The notes under the pieces: generated by a model
What the model was told of the DNA's origin: nothing
The model's input: the letters and a program-made list of their open reading frames with translations, nothing else
The model's database searches: none
In this document: positions 38,489 to 46,031 of the stretch, in pieces
Position numbering within the stretch: position 1 is the stretch's first letter
How the letters are laid out: every line of letters starts with the position of its first letter
Position numbers and translations under genes: made by a program
NCBI RefSeq assembly: GCF_000002235.5
Contig: NW_022145562.1
Coordinates: forward strand, 631,501-695,500
Direction of reading: 5' to 3'
DNA: 64,000 nucleotides
Origin: Strongylocentrotus purpuratus
Lineage: Eukaryota > Echinodermata > Echinoidea > Camarodonta > Strongylocentrotidae

Positions 38489-41400
38489 ATGTTCTATTCC
38501 AGAGCCATGATAGGGTCTTAATATCCCCTGACCATAAATACAAATAAATGAAAAAAGATTAACAGAAAATGGGTGTTCCTAAAATTTAATATGCACGTGA
38601 TCCGCAATAATTATTCATCACAATTCGTTTGAACAGTCGTGATAACCTCTTAACACTGTTTATTTTTTGTATTTTTTTGTATTGACATGCTGTCTTATAT
38701 TGATGGTATTACAATATGTACAGTGGTTAAAAATGCTCATTTATTGCTTCCCTCCACATGGCAGTTATTTATTAACGTGTTAATAATGTCATCAGCCAAT
38801 CTTATTGTACACACAGAGAGTATTACAAATTTTCTTAATTAACATCATACATCGACAGGCAATTACCACGACATATTGGCCTAATTTTAATCTAAATACG
38901 TCATAAATGGTGCAATGATATAGCGTGGTCATATTTGTGCAATGTCAGTGCCTGTCATTGTGTTCAATATTTTGTATGGAGACAGACGAATTTGACGGAT
39001 CTATATTGAAATAGATATAATAACGAGTTATGGCCGCGAACCCAATCCTGCGGTAATTAACAACCATGACAATAAAACGTTTCCATAATTATATCAAATT
39101 ATATAGCACAGCTAGTATATATACTGCGCTGTGAACAAGAAAAGAACTCCCAACAGTTCTACTTCATAAACACACATTCAGAATCTTCTGAAAACAAGTG
39201 CGTCTTCAACAAAACTGTAAAGACAGCAACATTGAAGAGCATTCGTAAAACGCTGAGCTTGAATTAAAAAGTAAAAGTAGGAAAAGAAGAAAGTGGAGAG
39301 GTATATACAGTGCGACCCAGAAAAAACGAATCCGAGAATTATCGATGTTTTATCATAACTTAATCACAATTATAATTAATAAATGACACATATTTGTAAA
39401 GCTTAGATCCTCCTCTTTCATTTGATGCAACTCATATGATGTATATTTCACGCATGAGTGATTAAAAGCAATTTGAAGGAAGGAAACAAAAAAGTCATTT
39501 GGCGGGCGGTATCTGAATTTCGAAGAAAAAGTCACATTTCTAGAAAATTCAGTTTCTGCACTTTCAAATGACACCTCTATCAGGAAAATTGAGCAAGGAA
39601 TTCAAAATTCTGTTTGTTTGAAATCTTTCGTCTATGTCTGATCGTCAACGAAACGGAGTTAAGTCTTTTGTAAATTCCGTTTGCTGCTACGGCAGGCAGC
39701 CAGTGAAAACGAATTCGTTTAATCAGCGCCGGTTGGAGAAGGTAGGTGGCGGGAGTGGCTCGACGTTTCGAGCAGGTTGAATATCCGTCGTCAGGAGACT
39801 ATTCCCTTATGACGAAATGTATGCTTCTTGAGTAAATGGTGATCATGGTTAAACAGAATAGTTGCCACACACATTGAAAACATAAACAAATACAATTTTG
39901 TGAACAAAGAAAAATAATATAAATTCGACAGGTATGTTTTAGATCATGGGATTAATCTTATATGTGAAGTGTTTTCACTGACGTGTTATAATCATTCGGA
40001 GTTTGGAGATATAAGAGCTAACAACCTCCTTTGCTTCTTTACTTGTAAAAATATAAAGTAAAGGTTGAATCCAGCCACTGAAACCACCTAACAAATCTGA
40101 ATATCCAGCGGCTTTGCCCTTCGTAATTATCCATGGCAATCAGCATACATAAAACGAGATAGTCAAGATCAGTATGGTCAAGACCTTTCCAGGCAAACGC
40201 CATGGCCTAACTCTAGGTGCTCCGTTGATCATGGGGATCCAATCGAGTCGACGATTCTGTTGGCATATTAGCCGTAAGATGATGATGTTAACAGTAGTGG
40301 TGACTAGTAGGCCGATTATAATTGGAGAAATGAATTAAGCGACTATTAAGCTGCCTGGTCATTCGAAACTGTTACCATTTGAGCACGATGCGGTGTGGTA
40401 GTCAAGCAAAGGATGCAGCCATGGTAATAATGGAATATTAATTAGAAGCGGAATTATGATGATGACAAAGAGTATAAACTTGACTTTCACTGCCGTTAGG
40501 AGAATGTGGTAACGCAATGGCCGAATTAGAAATATGAGCTTACAAATACAGATGAAACAATAACAGGAAAGTTGTGCAAAGTTTGTGGCGAACGACACGT
40601 AGGCAAAAATATCAGAAACTTTTCTACAAGATTTTTCTGCATCTGAAATATGAAGGCCAAAAGCCCAACCACTCCACGCAGTACTAAAAATGATATGAAG
40701 AACGGTAGAAACTCGGTACATAAGTCGTGTGTTGTCGTCTATAGATTGCTGTTTTTGTAGAATGACAAGGACTAGCGTGTTAGCAAGGACAGAAAATCCT
40801 ATGCTGAATAGAGAAAGGATAGGCACCGGACGATTAGGCTCCCTACTGCAATATTCAGATGATGTCGCTGTCGCCATCTTCCATAACGAGAAGCAAACAT
40901 TATTTTAGCAAGAAATTCAGTCAGTGTAAACGATTTCAATTATTCTCTGCACCACTCATAATAATTGCCGGCTGTAAATTCATGACTTTGTTTTCACAGG
41001 ATAATGTATTTCGAAAACACGAGGACTTTTCATGCCGTGTAAAGACATTGAAACCCGATGGTAACAATTTCTCAAAGCCATTGGGTTTTTGACGATGTCA
41101 TTGCAAAACGGTCCCTCACAGCTATATTACCTGAACGTCCCGTCGATGATAACTGGGCGGAGCGAGAGGTATCACCGTCCGCAAGCTCCCTAAAACGTGC
41201 GCAGAAAACTTGCGTGATTACATTCATTATCATTTTCATCAATAATACATTGTATAACTATCATTTTTATTAACATGAATGCTTCCATACAATTAAATAT
41301 GTGCATCAACCCGCCATGCGAGCAAAAATAATTCAGGTTAGAACGAAGCACCACTCAATGAAACGACCGGAAGTTTCAAAGGGATCACCTCACACTTCCG

Positions 41401-43687
41401 TACACTGATACTGATGATTATTATTATTATTACATCATCAAGATGCATAAATTCTTTCAGTTTAAAGACGATGCACCATCATAACTTTTAGTGGCGGATC
41501 CAGGATTCTTTGAAGACATGGAAGCGAGGGGGGGGGGGGGGGGGGGGGGGGGAGAGGGGAAAACGTTCTATATATTCCAGTGCCATGATTGGGTCTCAAT
41601 ATACCCTGACATTATAAAAAATAGATAAAACGAAAATGGTGTTGAAATATGCACGCGATCCACAACAGCTCTACCCTACTTTTAAGATGATAAGCACACC
41701 ATAATAAGCCCTTTTCATAAGGTAGAGCCAGGAAGTTTAGAGTCCTAACTAGTTCATTCCCTTTGTACCATCTTCGATGCCGCCAGGAGAAAATATGTCA
41801 GGCATGTGCTTAAAGGTAAAGACCAGTTATGGTCATGCGATTGCATTGTGAAAGAAAAGTTGTGGAATAGATCAGAAAAGGTTGATCATCTAGCATCTGC
41901 AAGGTTCTGGAATCATCAAAACGATAAGAAATTTGGCCCATTCTTCGTAAAGTTACAAGCACTATACACAGAAAGATGTATATGGGACTACCCTATATCT
42001 CTCACAGTCCATGAGAGAAAAAAAATTACCAAATATATGAATTAGTAGGCGGTTTCCCGGCAAATTTTTTATCATCATGTATTAGTCAAAACATATTCTT
42101 TCACATGATTGGTAATGAGAGCTTCCATTTAATTTTTTGAAATTGGGGCGTTTCCAATACTAGTCTTTACCTTTAACTGGATCTTCCTTGCAGATACAAA
42201 AGACAAAAGATTCCTGCTTAGCTGCAAACTAACGGGTCACTTTCAAAGGGAAATATGCTTTTGTAATGATAACTATTTCGCTACTACTCGTCTGATAATA
42301 CGAGCAGTACAAAGTGCTTATCTTTACAGGAGGTAAGCGAAAGGAAATGGAGCAAAATTTCCTTAAATATCATCAAAATTACTCGACTGGGCATGTGGGC
42401 ACTGATCTGACATATAACATCATTAAGAACTGTACATGAACAAATTTGAACATGAACGGAAAAGCGTCAAATTGCAGGTTTTAGGACTGTAAAATGTTAC
42501 TATTTTTCACAAATTAAAGCTGCTATTATACAATGTAAGCAAATTTCTTGACAAAATTATAAGGTTTTTCTATTCATATTTTAACATTTGTTCGATTTTC
42601 CCCTTGTTAGTTCAATTAAAAAGTGAAATATTAAGGATATTGCATTGTGAACAAAATCACGGCCCAAGCTTTCCAATGATATTGGCGGATTCTAACCTCG
42701 GACATCAAAGGTAACAGCACACCAGTAGATGCTATTGTGCAACCATAGAAAATGGCTGCTGCTTGGAATAAGGGAGTTTACAGATAGCACATGGTACAAA
42801 TGACCCCAAATATCCAAAGATCTTTTCCACATGAAGAGGTTCCACTTTGAGCATCTTTAGAATAATAACTGCCAAAGTCCTAGATGTGCTTCATGAATAC
42901 CTTTTGTTTGACCTCTTAAAAAGAATACTTCCACCTGCGTATCATAGAATGAACCGTTGGTGCATAAATGAATAATGTTACATAACTTTCATGAGCGCAT
43001 ATCCAGTATTCATCTCTGTGGGTTTTACCATTTTGGTACAAATGACCTTTATCTGCCCATGCGCAGATTGTATCTATGAACTGGTTTATATTGTTGCCAG
43101 TTGGGTCTCCAGCTCTTGAAACTCCTTGGTAGAACAAGACACAATGTTTGTCCTACCTGGCAAAAAATAAAGCATGCAATTCGCATTCTCATTATTGAGA
43201 TACCATTATTTGTAGCAGGTGAATGTAATAATTTGTATCGAGGTACTTCACAAAGAGGTATGCATTAAATCAGTTACATTGCGAAAATATCATATTAATG
43301 AAAGGAACTTGAAATGGTGTCGTGACAGATTTAAACATAGATGACGGAGATGAAAGGCATGTATCCTGCATTGTGTATCTACGTTGTTTCTCGACATGAC
43401 ATATTTCGATCGTCTTAGTAGATACTTAACCCCCCCCCCCCCCCCCGTAAATGCACGGTGAAACTGAATTATCCAACGACGATGGAAAACGCCTGGGAAA
43501 ACGCCATAAAAACCACCACCAACAACAACAGCATTCTGTAACATTTTTTTGTTATCCCATTAATATCCTTTAGCATTTCACTGCATGAGCAATGTTTCAG
43601 TGCATGTATATTTGGTTATTTGAATTACTTACCACTATGTAATATGACCAAAGACAAAGATAAAAGACCAATGAAAAACTTCTTCAT
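21157..43687 (-). CDS. Cys-loop ligand-gated ion channel subunit, nicotinic-type, 9 exons
   Basis: Exons in order: 43633-43687, 37877-38040, 35795-35839, 30298-30407, 24638-24777, 23906-24279, 22953-23210, 22009-22106, 21157-21270. Exon 1 gives a signal peptide (MKKFFIGLLSLSLVILHS). Exon 2 has the beta1-beta2 part (LIRHLLDTGYDVRERPF). Exon 3 is exactly 45 nt and exon 4 exactly 110 nt, the sizes known for vertebrate nicotinic receptor genes. Exon 4 carries DWYDDRLTWDP and WSPKLYLQN. Exon 5 has the Cys-loop CDMKIHKFPFDEQEC. Exon 6 has M1 and M2 (SGERLSAAISLVLGLTVF), with Glu at -1' predicting cation selectivity. Exon 7 has M3, exon 8 the rest of the M3-M4 loop, and exon 9 has M4 ending at TAA. 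Loop C lacks the vicinal cysteines of alpha subunits. All junctions keep phase except exon 4 to exon 5 (phase 2 into phase 0). A missed short exon, an indel or a damaged allele could explain this. About 450 aa, normal for the family. Confidence 0.88.
21465..21832 (+). mobile_element. SINE 3' half, split by a MITE
   Basis: The left part (to 21545) matches the SINE body: GGGAGTGGAAATGGTACACA and TGAATCCGGTGACTGGGGTG. The right part (from 21760) continues with AAGCGCTTTGAGACGGTATT and AAGCAATATATGAAT. The two parts join cleanly if the 214-bp MITE and one copy of ATAATATA are removed. It lies in intron 8 of the channel gene. Confidence 0.8.
21546..21759. mobile_element. MITE carrying telomere-like repeats, 8-bp target duplication
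   Basis: The inverted ends are about 36 nt. The left contains GACATTTGCTCCGGCGACAA and ends TTGCTCCG; the right is its inverse with about five mismatches. ATAATATA flanks it exactly on both sides (21538-21545 and 21760-21767), which points to a hAT-like or other 8-bp-duplicating transposase. The interior (about 21641-21705) holds CCTAACCCTAA and CCCTAAACCTAA units like the animal telomere repeat. Confidence 0.85.
22238..22462. mobile_element. MITE family A, copy 2 (left end lost)
   Basis: The inner arm CTCTAAGTTGGACTTAA is present on the left; the right end (TAAGTCCAACTTAGAGTTAA, then TTAGGATCTTTGTGAAGCAC) is complete. The block ACTATTATTATTAGCTCT occurs on both sides (about 22224 and 22478), so the left end was probably lost by a local rearrangement. 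Confidence 0.7.
24938..25078 (+). mobile_element. tRNA-like SINE head
   Basis: GGCGCGATAGCTCAGTCGGT with AGAGCAGTGGTCTCGTAATC has a good box A and a Thr/Arg-like anticodon region. Box B is destroyed. It is followed by CCCTTTGGTAAGGCATTAAT, typical of the SINE body. It lies in intron 4 of the channel gene. It is not a functional tRNA. Confidence 0.65.
25083..25242 (-). mobile_element. tRNA-derived SINE, reversed, truncated
   Basis: On the minus strand it reads a tRNA-like head (GTGGTGTAATCTAGTGGATA, box B GGGTTCGAATTG), then ACATTTGCCACACTCGACCC and GGTAAATGGATATCTGGCAG. The body is that of the SINE at 11504. It abuts the forward SINE head, so two SINEs lie head to head with their tails cut. 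Confidence 0.7.
25632..25670. repeat. (GA)n microsatellite
   Basis: An almost pure GA run in intron 4 of the channel gene. Confidence 0.9.
25785..25976 (+). mobile_element. SINE with a 7SL-like 5' end and (AC)n tail
   Basis: The 5' part, TTGTGGCGTGCGCCTGTAAT followed by CCAGCTA, closely resembles the 5' domain of SRP (7SL) RNA as also seen in Alu. Further on is a tRNA-like box B (AGGTTCGAAACT), then CGTCTTTCGGATGGTGACGT, a common SINE motif, and an AC microsatellite (25952-25973). Whether the head truly derives from 7SL or only converges on it needs alignment to the SRP RNA of the same species. Confidence 0.55.
26751..27570. repeat. Degenerate tandem repeat, unit about 75-120 bp, about 8 copies
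   Basis: Each unit contains GCGCGAAGCGCGGAAGCT, TTTGACGTTTCATTAAATTA, GAGAAAGAAGACGATT(C/T)GTTG and ACTCTTAATC..TGTCTGAATTCAGTT. Units begin near 26754, 26868, 26990, 27088, 27163, 27262, 27338 and 27471; some lack the middle portion. A shorter array of the same family is at 59220-59410. No coding capacity. Confidence 0.8.
27571..28510. other. Intronic DNA of the channel gene, no feature recognised
   Basis: Part of intron 4 of the channel gene. AT-rich, no supported exon, no clear repeat structure. Confidence 0.5.
28527..28704. repeat. Cluster of poly-G, poly-C and poly-A runs
   Basis: Several G runs (from about 28527 and 28571) are followed by C runs (about 28598-28612 and 28666-28678) and 24-27 A's. 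GATCGACACCCATGGAAGC lies between. G and C runs on one strand could pair into a hairpin. The reading frames of glycine and proline here are artefacts. Confidence 0.7.
28746..28885. mobile_element. Palindromic MITE family B, copy 1, 140 bp
   Basis: The ends are GGCCCGAATTCACAAAGGAG and its inverse. The inner arms contain GTTTGTCGACAAACC, and the centre has GGTTTGTAAATAACAAAAGG. A related element is at 55884-56048 with the same ends and the same GGTTTGTAAATAACAAA core. Confidence 0.8.
29160..30297. other. Channel intron 4, 5' part, no feature recognised
   Basis: AT-rich intron sequence with no supported exon. A missing short exon of the channel gene (length 3n+1) would have to lie somewhere between 24780 and 30297; I could not identify one by eye. 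Confidence 0.45.
30560..31770 (+). pseudogene. Dead LINE (non-LTR) reverse transcriptase relic
   Basis: Pieces in several frames give the standard order of a CR1/L2/Jockey-like RT. They are SQFGFRRKHSTSHA, LDFSKAFDTI then DHNILFKKLQHYGVRG, GVPPGSLLGPLLFITYIND, the catalytic YADDSSIFYSH (near 31003-31035), QWIFANRL, and after an insertion YGILAWGSS and KRAIRTICN. Frameshifts and stops make it inactive. It is inserted in intron 3 of the channel gene on the opposite strand. No endonuclease domain was found, so it is 5'-truncated. Confidence 0.85.
31391..31627. mobile_element. hAT-like MITE inserted in the LINE relic, 237 bp
   Basis: The ends are CAGGCGCGTACGCAGG and CCTGCGTACGCACCTG (inverse CAGGTGCGTACGCAGG). 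An exact 8-bp duplication, ACTTGAAC, flanks it (31383-31390 and 31628-31635). Removing it restores the RT reading SYLNYGILAWG. The interior is poly-C and A-rich. An 8-bp duplication is typical of hAT. Confidence 0.9.
31771..32770. other. Intronic DNA downstream of the LINE relic
   Basis: Probably includes degraded LINE 3' sequence (the frame after 31770 is lost). Otherwise AT-rich and without recognised features. Confidence 0.4.
32777..33047. repeat. MITE-like dispersed repeat family C, copy 1 (internally deleted)
   Basis: It matches 49611-50001 in the same orientation: TTTAACAATGTTAAATCTGA, CAATAGACTGTAGTGTTATG, ATCTTGATAATCAGACAGGC and GCATGAGCTAAATCTAGGA. About 115 bp present in the other copy after TTATCAGTGTC are missing here. 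Ends AAAGGCA and inverted CCCTTTA suggest short terminal inverted repeats. Confidence 0.75.
34241..35302 (+). CDS. Intronless type II membrane protein, DUF1647-like (putative glycosyltransferase), 353 aa
   Basis: A single open frame from ATG to TGA. Residues about 9-30 (LGCAWFVTVASISLSISY) form one hydrophobic anchor after a short N-terminus, so the chain should be type II with a lumenal catalytic part. The body has features of DUF1647-like proteins: KTIILYNMGL, CNVQVREFPF, the segment YAWKPIIIDITLREFGAIFW followed by GDSSIR, and HGYMTHFHGFD. The WxDxS-like element resembles a nucleotide-sugar or metal site, here GDSS. Asn-X-Ser/Thr sites (NTT, NRT, NSS) fit secretory passage. The gene lies in intron 3 of the channel gene on the other strand. 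Family assignment is from memory of motifs and is moderate; enzymatic activity is inference. Lack of introns suggests either a natural single-exon family or a retrocopy. Confidence 0.75.
   Translation: MSSKSFLSYSFRLGCAWFVTVASISLSISYLNSIPRYESKPQDRKLVEKAEKFEVYNRRECAPCSTAESDTRHHYPHLGEFQNAQIDIERWIPPVDELYDRLRIITAISQNHYGEVMPWIATIQEFMPEKTIILYNMGLNTTSLQNVKNLCNVQVREFPFSSYPKHVKNLHTYAWKPIIIDITLREFGAIFWGDSSIRLKASLRNLIPISLKHHGYMTHFHGFDPKIKEEIQHQYYFTHPQLYANLGVNRTEYFQSENLAPHAAANRQLYLNSSYVHETIVQPMLQCALRYRCISPRGAKLPKHRFDASVLAILIYKNLKGEWTRTNNDNRAFDEVVYLRKNTVGNEKVQTCL
35374..35379 (+). terminator. Candidate poly(A) signal ATTAAA of the nested gene
   Basis: ATTAAA lies about 72 nt after the stop codon of the 353-aa gene. 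It is the nearest canonical-variant signal; use is not proven. Confidence 0.35.
35917..36637. mobile_element. Fold-back element family D, copy 1, 721 bp
   Basis: The outer ends are CAGTGCGTCCTAGAAAAAAC and the inverse (TTCTGGGACGCACTG). Arms of about 240-290 nt are near-complementary along their length, for example AAGCTTAGATCCTCCT against AGGAGGATCTAAGCTT. A second, inner inverted repeat is made by AAAGACTTAACTCCGTTT and its inverse. TATA flanks both sides, fitting a TA target of Tc1/mariner elements. It lies in intron 2 of the channel gene. Confidence 0.85.
36638..37876. other. Channel intron 2, no further feature recognised
   Basis: AT-rich intron. A tract at about 37070-37430 has imperfect dyad symmetry (GAAGTCGAAGG..AACATTTAGG; CTTGATTA), possibly an old MITE, but the ends are not clear. 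Confidence 0.4.
38337..38606. repeat. Dispersed repeat family E, copy 1
   Basis: It matches 41457-41665 in the same orientation: CAGTTTAAAGACGATGCA, TTTTAGTGGCGGATCCAG, ATTCTTTGAA and CCATGATAGGGTCT. A GA microsatellite (38407-38482) fills the position of a poly-G run in the other copy. AGTGGCGGATCCAG is also the terminal sequence of the MITE at 55085, so this may be a broken relative. Confidence 0.75.
39308..39715. mobile_element. Fold-back element family D, copy 2 (one arm plus inverted centre)
   Basis: It begins CAGTGCGACCCAGAAAAAAC after TATA, like the element at 35917, and follows the left arm to about 39630. It then continues with the inverse of that element's centre (ACGAAACGGAGTTAAGTCTT, GGCAGGCAGCC). 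The right arm is absent. Confidence 0.75.
39975..40877 (-). pseudogene. Single-exon rhodopsin-class GPCR pseudogene (three in-frame stops)
   Basis: Reading from ATG at 40877 to TGA at 39975 in one frame gives 301 codons. Hydrophobic segments fit TM1 (SIGFSVLANTLVLVIL), TM2 and TM3, ending FICICKLIFLIRPLRYHILL, where the usual DRY is replaced. TM4 follows, then a break, then TM5 (ISPIIIGLLVTTTVNIIIL), TM6 (VLTILILTISFYVC) and TM7 (WIQPLLYIF, the NPxxY region degenerate). Stops occur at 40359 (TGA), 40335 (TAA) and 40140 (TGA). The last is probably the Trp of a CWLP-like motif. No frameshift is seen, so loss is recent, or this is a null allele. Sea urchins have large families of intronless sensory-type GPCRs, which this may belong to. 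It lies inside channel intron 1, same strand. Confidence 0.85.
41457..41665. repeat. Dispersed repeat family E, copy 2
   Basis: Partner of 38337-38606, same orientation. It contains a long G run (about 41528-41552) at the site where copy 1 has GA repeats. The two copies bracket the GPCR pseudogene and fold-back copy 2. Confidence 0.75.
41810..42176. mobile_element. MITE with TTAAAGGTAAAGAC ends
   Basis: The left end TTAAAGGTAAAGACCAG is matched by the inverse at the right end (CTAGTCTTTACCTTTAA), 17 nt with one mismatch. If TTAA is the target duplication it would fit piggyBac-type insertion; if TA, mariner. A 79-codon frame (41806-42045) opens at the left end. It resembles nothing I know and may be chance. 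Confidence 0.7.
42797..42947. repeat. Dispersed repeat, copy 2
   Basis: Partner of 9693-9862. The minus-strand frame at 42916-43137 partly overlaps it and continues for 60 codons into unique DNA; that frame is not recognised as a protein. Confidence 0.6.
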
Positions 43688-43710
43688 GTTCAAGAATTAG
43701 CTCAACGCAA

Positions 43711-43736
43711 GGTGGTGGCGGTGGTGGTGGTGGTAG
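43711..43736. repeat. (GGT)n in the channel 5' leader
   Basis: A short GGT/GGC run about 25 nt upstream of the channel start codon on the minus strand (read as ACC), probably in the 5' UTR or promoter. Confidence 0.7.
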
Positions 43737-43925
43737 AACAGTCCTGATTGGGACTACTTGCGTATATACGATGGAGCAGGCCCTTTGAGTGGACGAGTGT
43801 TGCTCATCAATCAGTGATGAAGATGAGAATGCTGAAGGTAATAATGCCAGCCAGGGAGTTCCTGTTAGCACTGTGGGGGAGCTAAGTGATGTGGGTTATG
43901 ATATGCATAGGCGCCGCGAGAGCCT

Positions 43926-44025
43926 GTGGTGGTGGTGGTGGTGGTGGTGGTGGTGATGTGTGTGTGTGTGTGTGTATGCGTGTGTGTGCGCGTGTGTGGT
44001 GTGTGTGCGTGCGTGCGTGTGTCGG
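43926..44025. repeat. (GGT)n and (GT)n microsatellite
   Basis: GGT repeats (about 43927-43955) pass into GT repeats with GC interruptions (about 43956-44022). Confidence 0.9.
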
Positions 44026-44999
44026 GGAGGGAAGATTTATCCATCTTTTTTCTTCTTCCGAAGAAAAGCATTAAAGTATACATTTTCATTATCAGTTTTT
44101 AAATTTAAAGAATTTTTCATAGCTGGAAGGAGAAGCCCCTCAAATCGACACAGATGTATATCGTATACTTAGAGGCATTTTTCTCAAAGGTAATCCTTTT
44201 CAACATCTGCCCTCCATAATATTTCTTTTAAATAAATGTCGAATACGTTTGTAAAGTTACATTTTATTTTGTATGTATATAAAACATAAGAAGCTAAATT
44301 AATTAATAGATTTGTTTTAAAGTACGTAATTTGAAATTATATAATCACATTGCTTGCCTAAAATCATATCACTGTAATTGTTCATTATCAAACAATATTT
44401 TTTGAGAAAGATTCAGACCTTGTTCCAAATATTTTTGAGTAATCATAATCATTAAAAAAATGATAATAATTTTCTGTGCACTTGCCCTGCAAACAATAAT
44501 CATGATCAGATTTTATGAAACGATATAGATATTCTTCACATGCTAATAAGTTAAAGAGTAATTTGAACTTAAACTGTTTTAATCGTATTCCTTGACGTAC
44601 CGGGTATATGTCATATTCATGTCCCATATATTCGCCCAGGATAACCTTTTTCAACAAAATGCCTTATTTATTGATTATATTTTTAAGAGTGAGAACATCG
44701 TAACAGGCCCGAGTAGCCTGTCCCCAAATATTCGCCCCGTTTTACCCATAAGATTTTACTCCTCACAGTCATGGAGAAGAACCAAGTTTTGTCAGTAGGA
44801 AGTGGTATGGCTTTACATGACACACAAGAAAGAGCTTAAAATTTTTCATCGGGAAGGGGGTGGAGCAATTTCCTGAAAAAACAAAACCCAGAACAATTAA
44901 GTACTAAAGAGCATTTTGACCAATCTTTTCTGCTCTAAAGGTTTCCTAATACTTGGAATATACAGTTAACAACTAAATTGCTCCTATATTAAAAAAACA

Positions 45000-45297
45000 T
45001 AGGTTATTAAAAAATTATGTTATACATAAGCAACAGATTGGTATCTTTATTTTTTCTTACTGTAAAAATATACTTCCAAAGTTTCTAGATGATTGTTTTA
45101 TTTGTAATAGAAATGTGACTAATTATGAAACTCGTCAATCAAATCTTTTCCATCTGCCAATGTTTACTTATGATTTCTCAAGGACAACAATTATTTATGC
45201 CGGACCAAAATTATGGAACAAATTGCCCAATGAACTTCAAATATGCCCAACAGTATCGTTTTTCAAAAGAAAGCTCAAGAAATATCTCGTAAATTAA
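45000..45297 (+). pseudogene. LINE 3' end relic (C-terminus of ORF2)
   Basis: The readable part gives NYETRQSNLFHLPM, YAGPKLWNKLPNELQ and FFKRKLKKYLVN followed by a stop. This is the usual C-terminal end of CR1/L2-like LINE proteins (GP.LWN.LP). The upstream frame is less certain. The family may be the same as the relics at 30560 and 59920. Confidence 0.75.
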
Positions 45298-45995
45298 TGT
45301 GTATAACTCGGATAATTTTTTACATAAATGCCTTTCCTTTTCTTTTGTTGTTGTAATGGATTTGTCTGGTTTAATTCTGTATATTGATGCTTTGTGTTAT
45401 TTTAATCTCTGTACTTCTATCTCGTTTTTAGCACATTTAAGAAACTTTTTATGTAAATTGTATTATCTCTGGGAATAACCTTGATAGGCCATTGCCCCCC
45501 CCCCCACCACATGATTTAAATTGAAGATATTTCATTTTAACGTTTGTCAATGTATATATATGCATACAAATTGTACTTGTGTTTTTTAAAATCAAATGTG
45601 GAAATAAAAATTGAACTTGAACTTGATTATTCATACTCCTTGTAAACTTGATGTTTTTGGTGTTTGTTTTAAAAACTGAAGATTAAAAGGTGGATTTGTT
45701 TAATGAGGGCCTTTATTTTACTTCAAGCTACTACATTCTTGAAATAATACCTCTGGCTTCTTGTTCTGAATTTGGAGGGTAACATATGTTTTTTTTAATG
45801 TACATCCAGAGCACCGGGAAGGGGGGGGGGAGGGGTGAGGCAAAGTGTCATTAGACCAAATATAGACCATATAGGATTATTTCTCCACAACTATCTGCCT
45901 AAAAAAAGAAAAGAAAAAGGAAGAAGATCTTTTCCATCATTTCTTGACAGGTAGGCCTACCAAGAAATGTTTAAAGGTAGACCTACCTTTTTAGA

Positions 45996-46031
<36 letters not shown>

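Noticed and set aside
41806..42045. 79-aa protein gene
   Set aside because: It starts in the terminal inverted repeat of a MITE and shows no known motif; a chance frame is more likely.
42916..43137. 73-aa minus-strand exon
   Set aside because: It partly overlaps a dispersed repeat, and no acceptor/donor pair joins it to the channel gene in phase.
44388..44657. 89-aa minus-strand protein
   Set aside because: No homology recognised, no splice signals, and composition like the surrounding AT-rich DNA.
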